64,000 nt of DNA from an uncultured Paracoccaceae bacterium (GTDB lineage: Bacteria > Pseudomonadota > Alphaproteobacteria > Rhodobacterales > Rhodobacteraceae). How positions within the stretch are numbered: the first letter of the stretch is position 1; the number at the start of each line of letters is the position of its first letter. Of the stretch, positions 17,580-26,678 are shown piece by piece. Below the pieces are notes generated by a model that worked only from the letters and a program-made list of their open reading frames with translations, did no database searches and was not told where the DNA came from. The translations under genes were made by a program, and so were the position numbers. The stretch is from positions 124,001 to 188,000 of the forward strand of contig CANKYO010000003.1 in the NCBI GenBank assembly GCA_947488175.1, read 5' to 3'.

Positions 17580-18061
17580 CATCCGATCTGATGACCATCC
17601 GTGCCATTTGCGATGCATTCGATGTCACCGCTCGCACCCTGCGGTTTTACGAAGCGAAAGAGTTGTTGTTCCCGATCCGCGAGGGGCAGAAGCGGTTGTT
17701 TACACCCCGTGATCGTGCCCGGCTCAAGCTGATCCTGCGCGGCAAGCGTTTTGGCTTTACCCTGGAAGAAATGCGCCAGCTTCTGAACCTCTATGATGGT
17801 GAGGATGGCGAACGGGCCCAATTGCGCGAGTGCCAGAAGATTGCAGCACTTCGTCTCGAAGATATGGTGCAGCGGCATGCCGAACTGGAAGCGACGATCG
17901 CGGAACTGCGTGACCATATGGATCGCGGTGCGGCGATGCTGGCGCAGTTGCGGACAAAGCTGCACGTTGTCAGATCCCAAGAGCGTCCAAGTCCTGCCGC
18001 ACATGTTATCGACATTCAGCCTTCGGACAGATCAGCGGTTCGTAAGTTTGCTCGTCTGTAG
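17576..18061 (+). CDS. MerR-family transcriptional regulator
   Basis: A 161-residue regulator with the MerR winged helix-turn-helix at about 5-75 (TIRAICDAFDVTARTLRFYE, then the second wing around RLFTPRDRARLKLILRGKRFGF) and a long coiled-coil dimerisation helix at about 85-130. There are no conserved metal-binding Cys residues in the tail, so it is not a metal sensor of the usual kind. Similar regulators in related bacteria sit near acyl-CoA dehydrogenase genes (from memory), but no such gene is adjacent here. It overlaps the upstream 43-codon gene by four bases. Confidence 0.9.
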   Translation: MTSDLMTIRAICDAFDVTARTLRFYEAKELLFPIREGQKRLFTPRDRARLKLILRGKRFGFTLEEMRQLLNLYDGEDGERAQLRECQKIAALRLEDMVQRHAELEATIAELRDHMDRGAAMLAQLRTKLHVVRSQERPSPAAHVIDIQPSDRSAVRKFARL

Positions 18062-18138
18062 GTCAGGTATGGCTTTCAGGCTGGATCAGCCGCGTCGGGC
18101 TTAATCGAATGTCAACGCATGGGGTTTAGCACTCCTCT

Positions 18139-18159
18139 CGGGCAGGAAATTCCTGCCCG
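18139..18159 (+). terminator. hairpin after MerR gene
   Basis: CGGGCAGGA pairs with TCCTGCCCG around an AAT loop: a 9-base perfect stem between the MerR stop and the chemoreceptor start. There is no T run, so it may be a weak terminator or an mRNA-stabilising structure in the chemoreceptor leader. Confidence 0.5.
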
Positions 18160-18188
18160 CGTGCGTTATTGGCATTGGAGACGGCGAT

Positions 18189-20483
18189 ATGACAAAGCCT
18201 TGGAACGGCAAGAACCGGCGCAATAGATGGCGGCGTCTGAAGTTGAAATACAAAATGCCGATCCTGATCGGTGTGCCAACACTGGTCTTGATGATTGCCG
18301 TGTCGGCCCTATCGATCGTGACCGCTCAGTCGGCCCTGACCACGCAGCGGAATGTCGCCTTCGAACAGTTACTTGAAGACAAGACAATCGGCCTGCAAAA
18401 ATGGCTTTCGGCGGTCGAGCAGGATATTCGGATCCTGGCCGATGACACGACCACGCAGCAAGCGATTATGGCGTTCCGCGATGGATGGGCGCAGCTCGGC
18501 GATCAGCCAAAACAGCGTCTCCAGCGTCTTTACATCACTGATAATCCCAATCCGGTAGGTCAGAAGGACAAATTGATTGATGCTGATGATGGTTCCGCCT
18601 GGTCGGAGGCGCACGCCACGTTTCACGACAGCTTCCTGAGCCTTCAATCGGTCCGGTCCTACTACGACATCTTCCTGTTCGATCTGGAGGGAAACCTGAT
18701 CTATTCGGTTTTCAAGGAGCTTGATTTTGCGACAAATTTCCGGGCCGGCACATATGCCAACAGTGATCTTGGCGTTGCCTATCGCACCGCCGCGACACTG
18801 GGCCGCGGCGACATCCATGTGACCGATTTTGCCTCTTACGCCCCCAGCAATGGTGCTGCCGCCAAATTCGTGGCGATGCCGGTTTTTGATAATGCTGGCG
18901 AACGGATCGGCGTTGTGGCGCTCCAATTGCCGATAGATGAAATTGGCGTGATCCTGTCGCAATCACCCCTTCTGGGTGAAACGGGTCGGGTCTACGCGAT
19001 TGGTTCCGATGGAACCGCCCGGTCAGGCTCTTCCGGGAACGGTGGCTTTGACATTCTTGATCGTCTGCCGGACCTGCCACAGACTTTGGCAGCCCGGGAT
19101 GGCGTAGAAACGACCTTTTCCCATGCGCCCGGATTATCCGGCAACCCGGTGATCGCCTACACCAAAGTGTTCGATTTCTTCGGGACAGAATGGCGAATGG
19201 TCCTAGAACAGGACCTGAGCGAGGCAAACGCAGCCGCCAATCGACTGTTGTCGTTTGCAACGCTGCAGACTGCAGTTGTGATACTTATCCTCGTGGCCCT
19301 GGCCTTTTGGATCGCCAGCACCCTGACGAGCCGCATCATCGCGCTGGCCAATAGCGTGAACGGCATCGCAGAGGGAGATTTCGAAAGCATCGTCGCCCAG
19401 ACAAAGACAGGTGACGAGCTGGGCGATATCGCCCGCGCGCTGGAGCGGTTCAAGGCCGAGCTTGCAGAGGGCAAGGCGGCGATAGCTGATCGTGTCGAAA
19501 GCGCCGAGGTGCAGGCAAAAGTCATGAAAAAGGTAGAGACATCACTGGAAAGCCTGGCCGACGGATCGTTGGACTGCGTGATTTCGGAAGAGTTTCCCGA
19601 AGCTTATGAACCGCTTCGCCGCAATTTCAACCAGACTGTCATCGCTCTGTCAGAGATTGTGAGCAGCCTGCAAGCCAATGCTAACTTGATCAATACCGAC
19701 GCAACCAAGCTGAGCGACGCGACCGGCAACTTGTCCCGCCGCACCGAAAACCAGGCTGCAACGCTTGAACAGACAGCTGCCGCCATGGACGAGATCAGCG
19801 CGAGCGTGAATTCAACGGCCAGCGGTGCGCGCGGTATTGTGCAAGCTATTGATGTGGCTCGCGATCAGGCCAAACATGGTGAAGACGTGCGATCACACGC
19901 CGTTGTGGCCATGAAAACAATCGAGGAGTCATCCGATCAGATCGGTCAGATTGTTCAGTTGATGGATGATATCGCGTTTCAGACTAACCTTTTGGCTCTG
20001 AATGCCGGGGTCGAGGCTGCCCGAGCGGGCGAGGCCGGGCGTGGCTTTGCCGTTGTTGCATCGGAAGTGCGGGCACTGGCGCAGCGATCATCAGAAAGTG
20101 CGGCACAAATCCGCGACTTGATTGTTAACTCGAATGAAAACATCACACATGGCGTCAAGCTTGTCGCGGATATGGGCACGGCCATCGAACAAGTTCTGAA
20201 CAGTGTGAGCGAAGTATCAGAACATATTCGTGACATTGCCAGCGGGGCTGAAGAACAGGCCACCGGCCTGTCTGAAATCAACACTGGCATCCTGATGTTG
20301 GACAAGGTGACTCAGGAAAACGCCGCTATGGTTGACGAAAGCGCCAATTCATCACGGGTGCTGCAGCAAAAGGCAGACGAAATGCAACATCTGGTCGCCC
20401 GGTTCCGGCATAGCCAGCGCCATTCAGAGCCCATGGCCATCGCACTACCGGAGCCGGATTTTCACCTGGCCCGATCAGCATAA
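18189..20483 (+). CDS. methyl-accepting chemotaxis protein
   Basis: A 764-residue chemoreceptor. The first membrane segment is at about 24-45, a large periplasmic sensor region of Cache-like size spans about 46-350, and the second membrane segment is at about 355-377. HAMP follows, then a long signalling coiled coil whose hairpin tip reads AFQTNLLALNAGVEAARAGE. The tip should dock CheW and CheA. No C-terminal CheR-binding pentapeptide is visible. No other chemotaxis gene is in the window, so it must feed a distant pathway. The ligand is not evident. Confidence 0.93.
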   Translation: MTKPWNGKNRRNRWRRLKLKYKMPILIGVPTLVLMIAVSALSIVTAQSALTTQRNVAFEQLLEDKTIGLQKWLSAVEQDIRILADDTTTQQAIMAFRDGWAQLGDQPKQRLQRLYITDNPNPVGQKDKLIDADDGSAWSEAHATFHDSFLSLQSVRSYYDIFLFDLEGNLIYSVFKELDFATNFRAGTYANSDLGVAYRTAATLGRGDIHVTDFASYAPSNGAAAKFVAMPVFDNAGERIGVVALQLPIDEIGVILSQSPLLGETGRVYAIGSDGTARSGSSGNGGFDILDRLPDLPQTLAARDGVETTFSHAPGLSGNPVIAYTKVFDFFGTEWRMVLEQDLSEANAAANRLLSFATLQTAVVILILVALAFWIASTLTSRIIALANSVNGIAEGDFESIVAQTKTGDELGDIARALERFKAELAEGKAAIADRVESAEVQAKVMKKVETSLESLADGSLDCVISEEFPEAYEPLRRNFNQTVIALSEIVSSLQANANLINTDATKLSDATGNLSRRTENQAATLEQTAAAMDEISASVNSTASGARGIVQAIDVARDQAKHGEDVRSHAVVAMKTIEESSDQIGQIVQLMDDIAFQTNLLALNAGVEAARAGEAGRGFAVVASEVRALAQRSSESAAQIRDLIVNSNENITHGVKLVADMGTAIEQVLNSVSEVSEHIRDIASGAEEQATGLSEINTGILMLDKVTQENAAMVDESANSSRVLQQKADEMQHLVARFRHSQRHSEPMAIALPEPDFHLARSA

Positions 20484-20565
20484 GCGCACTGCCAAGCCTG
20501 CATCGAGAAAACCAACGGCACGGTTCGAATGCCAGGGTGTTTTCAGGGCTGCGCCATTTGGCTTT

Positions 20566-20599
20566 GTTGCGATGGCCCGAAAACTTGGGTCATCGCAAC
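20566..20599. terminator. 13-base-stem hairpin between convergent genes
   Basis: GTTGCGATGGCCC pairs with GGGTCATCGCAAC (one G-T wobble) around an eight-base loop. It sits between the chemoreceptor and ferrochelatase genes, which point at each other, and could end transcription from the chemoreceptor side. There is no T run. The rest of the 257-base gap shows nothing else clear. Confidence 0.5.
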
Positions 20600-20740
20600 A
20601 CTATTCACACCCTTCGGTGTCCCCTGCGACTTTTGTGATCTGAAACATGTCGTTTGCTGGGAAAAATGTGTTCACGCCACTGCAAATACCTGCCGCGCGG
20701 CGGGCGGGTATCCGAAGGTCAGCCCCAGATCTCGGCTGGT

Positions 20741-21820
20741 TTACCCTAGCCACCCCTTGAGGTTCCTTTCGACAATGCCAGACAAGGCATCAATATGTGC
20801 CGCGTCATCGTTGAGGCAGGGGATATAGGTGAAATGCTCGCCGCCCGCCTCTTCAAAGCTTTCCTTGATCTCTTCGTTGATCTCTTCCAGCGTTTCGATG
20901 CAATCGGCGGAAAAGGCCGGTGCGCAGACGGCGATGTTTTTGATCCCGTCTTCCTCTGCCAGCCGGGCGACCTCTTCCACGGTGTATGGCTTCAGCCATT
21001 CCTCTGGCCCGAACCGCGACTGGAAGGTGGTTATGATCTGAGTATCGTCCCAACCCAGCCGTTCCTTCAGTAGTCGCGTCGTTTTCTGGCATTGGCAATG
21101 ATAAGGGTCGCCTTCGCGCAGATACCGTTCGGGGACGCCGTGGTAAGAGCAGACGAGCTTTTGCGGTTTTACCTCGGCCGCGGCATAAGCTCGCTCGATG
21201 GATTGGGCCAAAGCCTCGATATAGGCCGGGTCCGCGTAATAGGGTTCGACGACCCGGGCAATCGGTTGCCATTTTTCCTCCATCAAGGCGCGGAAAAACT
21301 GATCATTTGCCGTCGCTGACGTGGCCCCGGCATAATGCGGATAAAGCGGGAAGAACAGGATCCTGGTGCATCCGGCCTCGACCATTTCGCGCACCTTGGA
21401 TTTGGTCGATGGGTTGCCGTATCGCATGCAGAAATCGACGCGCACATCGTCGCCGTAGCGGTCGATCATACGCTGTTTGATCGCTGCGGTCTGCGCCTTG
21501 GTAATGGTCATTAGCGGGCTTTCGTCCGCGTCTTCGTTCCAGATGGATTTATAGGCAGCACCCGATGAAAAGGGCCGCTTGCTGAGGATCACAAGTTGCA
21601 AAAGCGGCTGCCAGATCCAGGCGGAATAGTCGATAACCCGCTTGTCAGATAGAAATTCGTTCAGATAGCGGCGCATTGACCAGTAATCTGTTCCGTCCGG
21701 CGTGCCCAGATTGGCAATCAGAATACCGACGCGGGCCGGTTTGATCTTGGGGTGATCGGCTGGCGCATGCGCGGGGCATGTTGCTGGGCGCTCTGCGGCC
21801 TGGCTTTGTGCGTCGAACAT
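20741..21820 (-). CDS. hemH: ferrochelatase
   Basis: A 359-residue enzyme that inserts ferrous iron into protoporphyrin IX, the last step of protoheme synthesis. The family's N-terminal strand VGILIANLGTPD, the active-site His in LVCSYHGVPERYL, and the C-terminal DCIETLEEINEEIKE (metal-proximal Glu) are all visible. Two start codons lie six bases apart (MKM); the second has AGAGGG at proper distance and is used here, the first would sit too close to it. An N-terminal extension of about 30 residues rich in Ala and Pro precedes the enzyme core. Confidence 0.97.
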   Translation of the reverse strand: MFDAQSQAAERPATCPAHAPADHPKIKPARVGILIANLGTPDGTDYWSMRRYLNEFLSDKRVIDYSAWIWQPLLQLVILSKRPFSSGAAYKSIWNEDADESPLMTITKAQTAAIKQRMIDRYGDDVRVDFCMRYGNPSTKSKVREMVEAGCTRILFFPLYPHYAGATSATANDQFFRALMEEKWQPIARVVEPYYADPAYIEALAQSIERAYAAAEVKPQKLVCSYHGVPERYLREGDPYHCQCQKTTRLLKERLGWDDTQIITTFQSRFGPEEWLKPYTVEEVARLAEEDGIKNIAVCAPAFSADCIETLEEINEEIKESFEEAGGEHFTYIPCLNDDAAHIDALSGIVERNLKGWLG

Positions 21821-21878
21821 TTTCATGACCCTCTACGTAGCGTGATTAGTGATGCAGTTAAATGGAATACGGCTCGCG

Positions 21879-22706
21879 TCAATCTTTGGACCTGTCTAAA
21901 GGCGTTTCAGTCGTGCCCAATGCGTCGGCAAGTCGCGCCGTGGCACTGCCTGGGCGTAAAGGTTGTTGTTGCGTGTCGGAGGGCGCCCACCCGGTCAAGG
22001 TGATAATCTCAAAGGTCGCATTCACCCGACCGTCTTCGTTGCCAAAACTGGCGGCATAGATACTGTCCGCTTCGGTCAGCACATTGCGCCGTGTCGGATG
22101 TTTGATCCGGTCGGTCAGCGCATTATTTTCCCCCATTTTGCGCAGATCGTGCATCACGTGAAAGGCATTGGTATAGCTGGCGGTCAGCGGCGCGCTGTCG
22201 GCCACGGGCAAGGCAAAACCGGCGCGCTGCAACAGCCCGCCCAGATCGCGGATTTCCCCCATTGGCGCAATGCGCGGGGACAAACCACCGGTGATCGCGG
22301 CCTCGGCCTCGGCCAGAGACGCGCGCAATTCATTCAGAGTCTGGCCACCAAGAAAGGCGCAAAGCAGCAGCCCGTCAGACTTGAGCGCATGCCGGCATTG
22401 GACCAGTTGCCCGACAGGATCGTTGGCCCAATGCAGACACATGCAGTGTAAAATCAGATCATGCGCGGCAGGCTCAAGCGCGAGCGTGTCATCGTCAGCG
22501 ACGATAGTCGCGTCTGGGTAATGCGGCGCCCAGAAATCCGGAAAACCCGTCACGATCGCGATTGATTTAAAGGTTCTGTTAACCTCGATCAGTCTTTCTT
22601 GCAGCTCATCGGCCACGGCTTCTTGCAAGAACAGCGCGTCGGGTTCGGCGCGCGCGCGATTTCGGGCGAGTGCTGTGCGGTCAACAAGGTCGGGCATTTT
22701 GTCCAT
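21879..22706 (-). CDS. NDUFAF5-like methyltransferase-fold protein
   Basis: A 275-residue protein of the alphaproteobacterial group related to mitochondrial NDUFAF5, a complex I assembly factor. The motif LILHCMCLHWANDPVGQLVQ and the segment FGGQTL-like AFLGGQTLNELR followed by GGLSPRIAPMGEIRDLG are typical. The glycine-rich SAM loop expected near the N terminus is replaced by SIAIVTGFPDFW, so SAM binding is doubtful by sequence alone; relatives I recall share this. It diverges from comF across 23 bases. An ATG three codons in is an equally good start. Confidence 0.8.
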   Translation of the reverse strand: MDKMPDLVDRTALARNRARAEPDALFLQEAVADELQERLIEVNRTFKSIAIVTGFPDFWAPHYPDATIVADDDTLALEPAAHDLILHCMCLHWANDPVGQLVQCRHALKSDGLLLCAFLGGQTLNELRASLAEAEAAITGGLSPRIAPMGEIRDLGGLLQRAGFALPVADSAPLTASYTNAFHVMHDLRKMGENNALTDRIKHPTRRNVLTEADSIYAASFGNEDGRVNATFEIITLTGWAPSDTQQQPLRPGSATARLADALGTTETPLDRSKD

Positions 22707-22729
22707 GGACCACCATTTAGGGTGCTGGC

Positions 22730-23452
22730 ATGCGGTTGCAAAGCGTCATTCGTGCGATCTACCCGGCCCAATGTGTGGCCTGTGATGCGCAAACCGAGGC
22801 AGAGTTCGGGCTTTGCGGGCCATGCTGGCGCAACACGCAGTTCATTGGCGGGTTGGTTTGTGACACTTGTGGAACACCATTGCCAGGCGAAGATCAGGGC
22901 GAGGCAATACAATGCGACGACTGCATGACCATCGCCCGACCTTGGGATAGGGGCCGCGCGGCGCTGGTCTATACGGGCATCGGGCGCCGACTGGTGCTGC
23001 GGTTGAAACATGGGGATCGGACAGATCTGGCACGCCCTGCATCACTATGGATGGCACGGATCGCGCGCCCGCTGTTGCGGGATGATACGGTTCTGGTGCC
23101 TGTGCCATTGCATTGGGTACGGCTGGCGCGGCGACGCTATAATCAGGCGGCATTGCTGGTGAACGGATTGGGGCGGGTTCTGGAGCGTCCTGTTTGTGCC
23201 GACGCCCTGCTTCGGCCCAAAAAAACAAAACCGCTGGAGGGGCATAGCCGCGACGCCCGGTTTGCAGCACTTGCGGATGCGATTGTGCCAAATCCCAGGC
23301 GTGTTCCGATCATCAAGGGTAAATCGGTCCTGCTGGTTGATGATGTCATGACGTCGGGGGCGACACTGGCCGCAAGCGCGGAGGCCGTGAAAGCGGCCGG
23401 TGCCGCGAATGTGTCGATTGTTACACTGGCAAGGGTGGTCAAAGACGCCTAA
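22730..23452 (+). CDS. comF: ComF-family phosphoribosyltransferase-like protein
   Basis: A 240-residue double-zinc-ribbon plus phosphoribosyltransferase protein. Cys pairs occur in CVACDAQTE, CGPCW, CDTCGTPLPG and CDDC near the N terminus. The PRPP-loop motif VLLVDDVMTSGATL is near the C terminus. ComF proteins are required for DNA uptake in naturally competent bacteria, but they are kept in many species not known to be competent. The glutaredoxin gene follows by 32 bases on the same strand. Confidence 0.9.
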   Translation: MRLQSVIRAIYPAQCVACDAQTEAEFGLCGPCWRNTQFIGGLVCDTCGTPLPGEDQGEAIQCDDCMTIARPWDRGRAALVYTGIGRRLVLRLKHGDRTDLARPASLWMARIARPLLRDDTVLVPVPLHWVRLARRRYNQAALLVNGLGRVLERPVCADALLRPKKTKPLEGHSRDARFAALADAIVPNPRRVPIIKGKSVLLVDDVMTSGATLAASAEAVKAAGAANVSIVTLARVVKDA

Positions 23453-23484
23453 ATGATTGGGAAACCGATCCAAGGACCCGATCA

Positions 23485-23742
23485 ATGTCGACTGTTGAGA
23501 TTTATACCAAGCCCACATGTGGCTTTTGCTTTATGGCCAAACGACTGCTTAAGTCGAAAGGTGTAAGCTTTGCCGAGGTCAATATTTCCGCCCAGCCGGA
23601 ACGCCGGGCCGAAATGATCCAGCGCGCCAATGGTGGCAGCACCGTGCCGCAGATTTTCATCGACGGCAAACATGTGGGCGGCTGCGACGACCTGATGGCG
23701 CTTGAGCGTGGCGGCAAACTGGATGCTATGCTGGCCGCATGA
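23485..23742 (+). CDS. grxC: glutaredoxin 3
   Basis: An 85-residue dithiol glutaredoxin with active site CGFC at residues 12-15, the TVPQIFI cis-Pro strand and the GGCDDL glutathione-binding loop. It reduces disulfides and mixed glutathione disulfides in the cytoplasm. Length and fold match the bacterial GrxC group; CGFC replaces the more usual CPYC. Its last bases overlap the start of the nitrilase-type gene (ATGA), so the two are co-translated. Confidence 0.95.
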   Translation: MSTVEIYTKPTCGFCFMAKRLLKSKGVSFAEVNISAQPERRAEMIQRANGGSTVPQIFIDGKHVGGCDDLMALERGGKLDAMLAA

Positions 23743-24569
23743 AGGCGGCGCTGATCCAACTCAACTCAGGCGATGACCCGGTAGCAAACCTGCCCCGGAC
23801 ATGTGACTTGATTGCCGAGGCGGTAGGTCAAGGGGCCGGTTTTGTGCTGACGCCAGAGGTGACGAACTGCGTGTCACAGGACCGGGCGCATCAGAACCGG
23901 GTGCTGCAGCATGAGGCGGATGATCTGACGCTGAAGGGTCTGCGCGAAACGGCGATCCGGCATGGCATCTGGCTATCTATCGGCTCCCTGGCGCTAAAAA
24001 CTGATGACCCGGATGGCAGGTTTGCCAATCGGTCCTTCCTCATCGATCCGGCAGGTCAGATTCTAGCGCGCTACGACAAGATCCACATGTTTGATGTCAC
24101 CGTGTCTGAAACCGAAACCTATCGCGAATCCGCCGGTTATCGACCAGGAAAACAGGCCGTCATCGCGAACACGCCTGTTGCCAAAATCGGCCTGAGCATC
24201 TGTTACGATATCCGGTTTGCCTATCTTTACAGGGCCTTGGCGCAAGCGGGGGCTGAGGTTCTGCCAATCCCGTCCGCCTTTTCACCCGTCACCGGTGCTG
24301 CCCATTGGCAACCGCTGTTGCGGGCGCGGGCGATTGAAACCGGGTCCTATGTGCTGGCCGCCGCCCAAACCGGCACCCATGCCGCGACCGCAGGCAAACC
24401 GCGCCAAACCTATGGGCATTCCATGGCGATTTCGCCCTGGGGCGAGGTGTTGGCGGATTTGGGCACAGATACCGGTATCGCATTGGTTGATCTTGACCTA
24501 AGGGAAGTGTCACAAAGCCGCAAACGTATCGCGGCCTTATCCCATGACCGCCCTTTCGAAGGACCCTGA
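23739..24569 (+). CDS. carbon-nitrogen hydrolase (nitrilase superfamily, Nit-like)
   Basis: A 276-residue amidase-type hydrolase with the catalytic triad of the superfamily: Glu in VLTPEVTN, Lys in YDKIHMFDV, Cys in LSICYDIRF. The closest group I recognise is the Nit1/deaminated-glutathione amidase branch, which repairs a side product of glutathione metabolism; the location right after a glutaredoxin gene fits this. It overlaps the glutaredoxin gene by four bases and the MarR gene by one. Confidence 0.9.
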   Translation: MKAALIQLNSGDDPVANLPRTCDLIAEAVGQGAGFVLTPEVTNCVSQDRAHQNRVLQHEADDLTLKGLRETAIRHGIWLSIGSLALKTDDPDGRFANRSFLIDPAGQILARYDKIHMFDVTVSETETYRESAGYRPGKQAVIANTPVAKIGLSICYDIRFAYLYRALAQAGAEVLPIPSAFSPVTGAAHWQPLLRARAIETGSYVLAAAQTGTHAATAGKPRQTYGHSMAISPWGEVLADLGTDTGIALVDLDLREVSQSRKRIAALSHDRPFEGP

Positions 24570-25012
24570 TGTCTGAAACGTCCTCCAATCTCGCCGTATC
24601 GCTCTTCAGCGAGATTTTGGCAGTGGATCAGCTGGCGCGCGCAAGCGTAGCGCGGGTCCTGCCCAAAGGGATGGAGCTGTCGCATTTCTCCGTTCTCAAC
24701 CATCTCGCCCATGCGGGGGCGGAACGCTCACCCGCCCAATTGGCCAAGACATTCCACCTGACCCGCGGGGCGATGACAAATACCCTTCACAAGCTGGAAT
24801 GGGCGGGCTGGGTGCATATCCGCCCCGACTGGGACGATGCACGGCGCAAGATGGTCGCGATCAGCCCGTCGGGCCACGCCGCCCGCGAGGCCGCATTGGC
24901 CGCCATCGCACCCGTGATCGCCGAGGTCGTGGGCAAAGTCGGCGAAGACAAGGTACGGATCGCCTTGCCAGTCCTGCGGGAAATGCGGCTGAAACTCAGC
25001 CAGATCGAATGA
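24569..25012 (+). CDS. MarR-family transcriptional regulator
   Basis: A 147-residue winged helix-turn-helix regulator. The recognition region reads AQLAKTFHLTRGAMTNTLHKLE and the wing IRPDWDDARRKMVAISPSG. No conserved Cys redox switch is visible. It overlaps its neighbours on both sides: one base with the nitrilase-type gene, four with the GNAT gene. It thus seems part of an operon grxC-hydrolase-MarR-GNAT, and its targets may lie in that operon. Confidence 0.9.
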   Translation: MSETSSNLAVSLFSEILAVDQLARASVARVLPKGMELSHFSVLNHLAHAGAERSPAQLAKTFHLTRGAMTNTLHKLEWAGWVHIRPDWDDARRKMVAISPSGHAAREAALAAIAPVIAEVVGKVGEDKVRIALPVLREMRLKLSQIE

Positions 25013-25797
25013 TGTTTCGGGCATTGGCGCTGGCAAGCGATGCGCTGGTCATGCAGGGCCAATCGGTGTTCGAGGCATATGAAGACCGCGTTGTTATGCG
25101 CACGCCGGACGAACCTGATTACTGGCATGGCAATCTGATCATCATGAAACATCCGCCAGGGGATGCGCTAGCGCAGGTGTCGCAGTTCCAGACCGATTTC
25201 CCCGATGCGACGCATCGAACCATCATATGGGACGTGCCCGACCTTGATCCCGCACCGTTGGCCGCCACCCTGACACCCCACGGTTACGAGGTAGGAACGT
25301 CGGATACGCTAGCCCTCGGTGATAAAATACAAGATGTGCGGAGGCCGGAGGGCATCATCTTGCGGACGCTCAACAGTGACGCCGACTGGACCGCTTTGAC
25401 AGATCTTCAGGCCGAAGTAGCGCTTGAGGAAGGTTATGATCCAAAGCTTCATACCCCTTTCCTGCAACGCCGGAATACCGCGCGCCGTAAACAGATTGCC
25501 GATTGGATGGGCGCATGGTTTGGCGCCTTTGACGGCAGTATTCTCGTGGGGTCGATGGGCATGTTTCACGACGACCGGATCGCCCGATATCAGGCAGTTG
25601 AAACACGCGCCTCGCACCGGCGGCGCGGGATCTGTGCCGCACTTCTGGTGCAGGCAGCGAAATGGGCGCTCGGCCGGGCACCAAAGGCGCGCCCCGTCAT
25701 CGTGGCAGAGGCGAAAAGCGATGCCGGCCGCCTTTACCGGCGAATGGGCTTTCGCCTTGCAGAGACGTTGGTCGAAGCAACAAAACCCGGCTACTAG
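25009..25797 (+). CDS. GNAT-family acetyltransferase
   Basis: A 262-residue protein whose C-terminal half is a GNAT domain: the acetyl-CoA motif ASHRRRGICAALLVQ and the later DAGRLYRRMGFRLAE. The N-terminal 110 residues may be a second, degenerate acetyltransferase fold. Two adjacent ATGs (MM) make the exact start uncertain by one codon; the first overlaps the MarR stop as ATGA. Substrate unknown. A row of three hairpins follows its stop. Confidence 0.85.
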   Translation: MMFRALALASDALVMQGQSVFEAYEDRVVMRTPDEPDYWHGNLIIMKHPPGDALAQVSQFQTDFPDATHRTIIWDVPDLDPAPLAATLTPHGYEVGTSDTLALGDKIQDVRRPEGIILRTLNSDADWTALTDLQAEVALEEGYDPKLHTPFLQRRNTARRKQIADWMGAWFGAFDGSILVGSMGMFHDDRIARYQAVETRASHRRRGICAALLVQAAKWALGRAPKARPVIVAEAKSDAGRLYRRMGFRLAETLVEATKPGY

Positions 25798-25798
25798 C

Positions 25799-25870
25799 CA
25801 ATTTTTGACCCAAAAATTGTAACCAAATCCTCTTGCAGGATTTGCAAACAGACTTTCGGCGAAAGTCTGT
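25799..25870. terminator. three consecutive hairpins between convergent genes
   Basis: Three perfect stems of 8, 8 and 9 bases, each with a five-base loop, fill the gap between the GNAT and ubiG genes: CAATTTTT/AAAAATTG (25799-25819), CAAATCCT/AGGATTTG (25824-25844) and ACAGACTTT/AAAGTCTGT (25848-25870). Symmetric stems can end transcription from both sides. The first has T-rich arms usable in either direction. Confidence 0.7.
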
Positions 25871-25876
25871 ACCCCG

Positions 25877-26626
25877 TCACGCCGGTTTTGTCGCCGCAGT
25901 CACATAATTCACCGAAAGGTCCCGGTCAGAGATCGACCATGTGAAACGGGCAAAGTTGAAAACAAACCCCTTGCGGTCCACCGGTGTCATGCCCGCCTTT
26001 TCCAGCAGGGCGAACAATTCATCCGGCGTGATGAACTTGTTCCACTCATGGGTCCCCTTGGGCAGCCAGCGCATCACCCATTCGGCCCCGACAATCGCCA
26101 TGGCAAAGCTTTTGGGATTGCGGTTGATCGTCGAACAGATGTGAATGCCGCCCGGTTTCATCAATTGCTGGCAGGCGGTCAGGTATCCTTGGGGGTCGGC
26201 CACATGTTCGACCACTTCCATATTCAACACGGCGTCGAACTGTTCGCCGCTTTCGGCCAATGCCTCTGCCGTGGTGTGGCGATAATCAATCTCCAGCCCT
26301 GATTGTTCGGCGTGAATGCGGGCGACCGGAATGTTGCGTTCGGCCGCATCAGCCCCAACGACCTTTGCCCCCAACCGGGCCATCGGTTCGCACAGCAAAC
26401 CGCCACCGCAGCCGATATCAAGAATGCGCAGGTCTTTGAACGGTTCCGGTCCGTTCAGGTCGCGCCCGAACTCTGCCGCGATCTGGCGGGTGATGTAGTC
26501 CAACCGTACCGGGTTCATCATATGCAGCGGCTTGAACTTGCCGTCGAGATCCCACCATTCCGCCGCCATCGCCTCGAATTTCGCGATCTCGGACGGGTCG
26601 ACAGTGTTGGTGGCGGTTGCTGACAT
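25877..26626 (-). CDS. ubiG: ubiquinone biosynthesis O-methyltransferase
   Basis: A 249-residue SAM methyltransferase that carries out both O-methylations in ubiquinone synthesis. The SAM loop is [19 protein letters not shown], followed by [11 protein letters not shown]. The N-terminal [23 protein letters not shown] is diagnostic of UbiG. I chose the ATG with GGAG upstream; a longer frame adds 20 unlikely residues. It diverges from the iminopeptidase gene across about 50 bases. Confidence 0.96.
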   Translation of the reverse strand: MSATATNTVDPSEIAKFEAMAAEWWDLDGKFKPLHMMNPVRLDYITRQIAAEFGRDLNGPEPFKDLRILDIGCGGGLLCEPMARLGAKVVGADAAERNIPVARIHAEQSGLEIDYRHTTAEALAESGEQFDAVLNMEVVEHVADPQGYLTACQQLMKPGGIHICSTINRNPKSFAMAIVGAEWVMRWLPKGTHEWNKFITPDELFALLEKAGMTPVDRKGFVFNFARFTWSISDRDLSVNYVTAATKPA

Positions 26627-26678
26627 TTTGCGGCTCCGAATGATGGTCAGTCGTGTCGATAGGGGATATAGATCGGTT

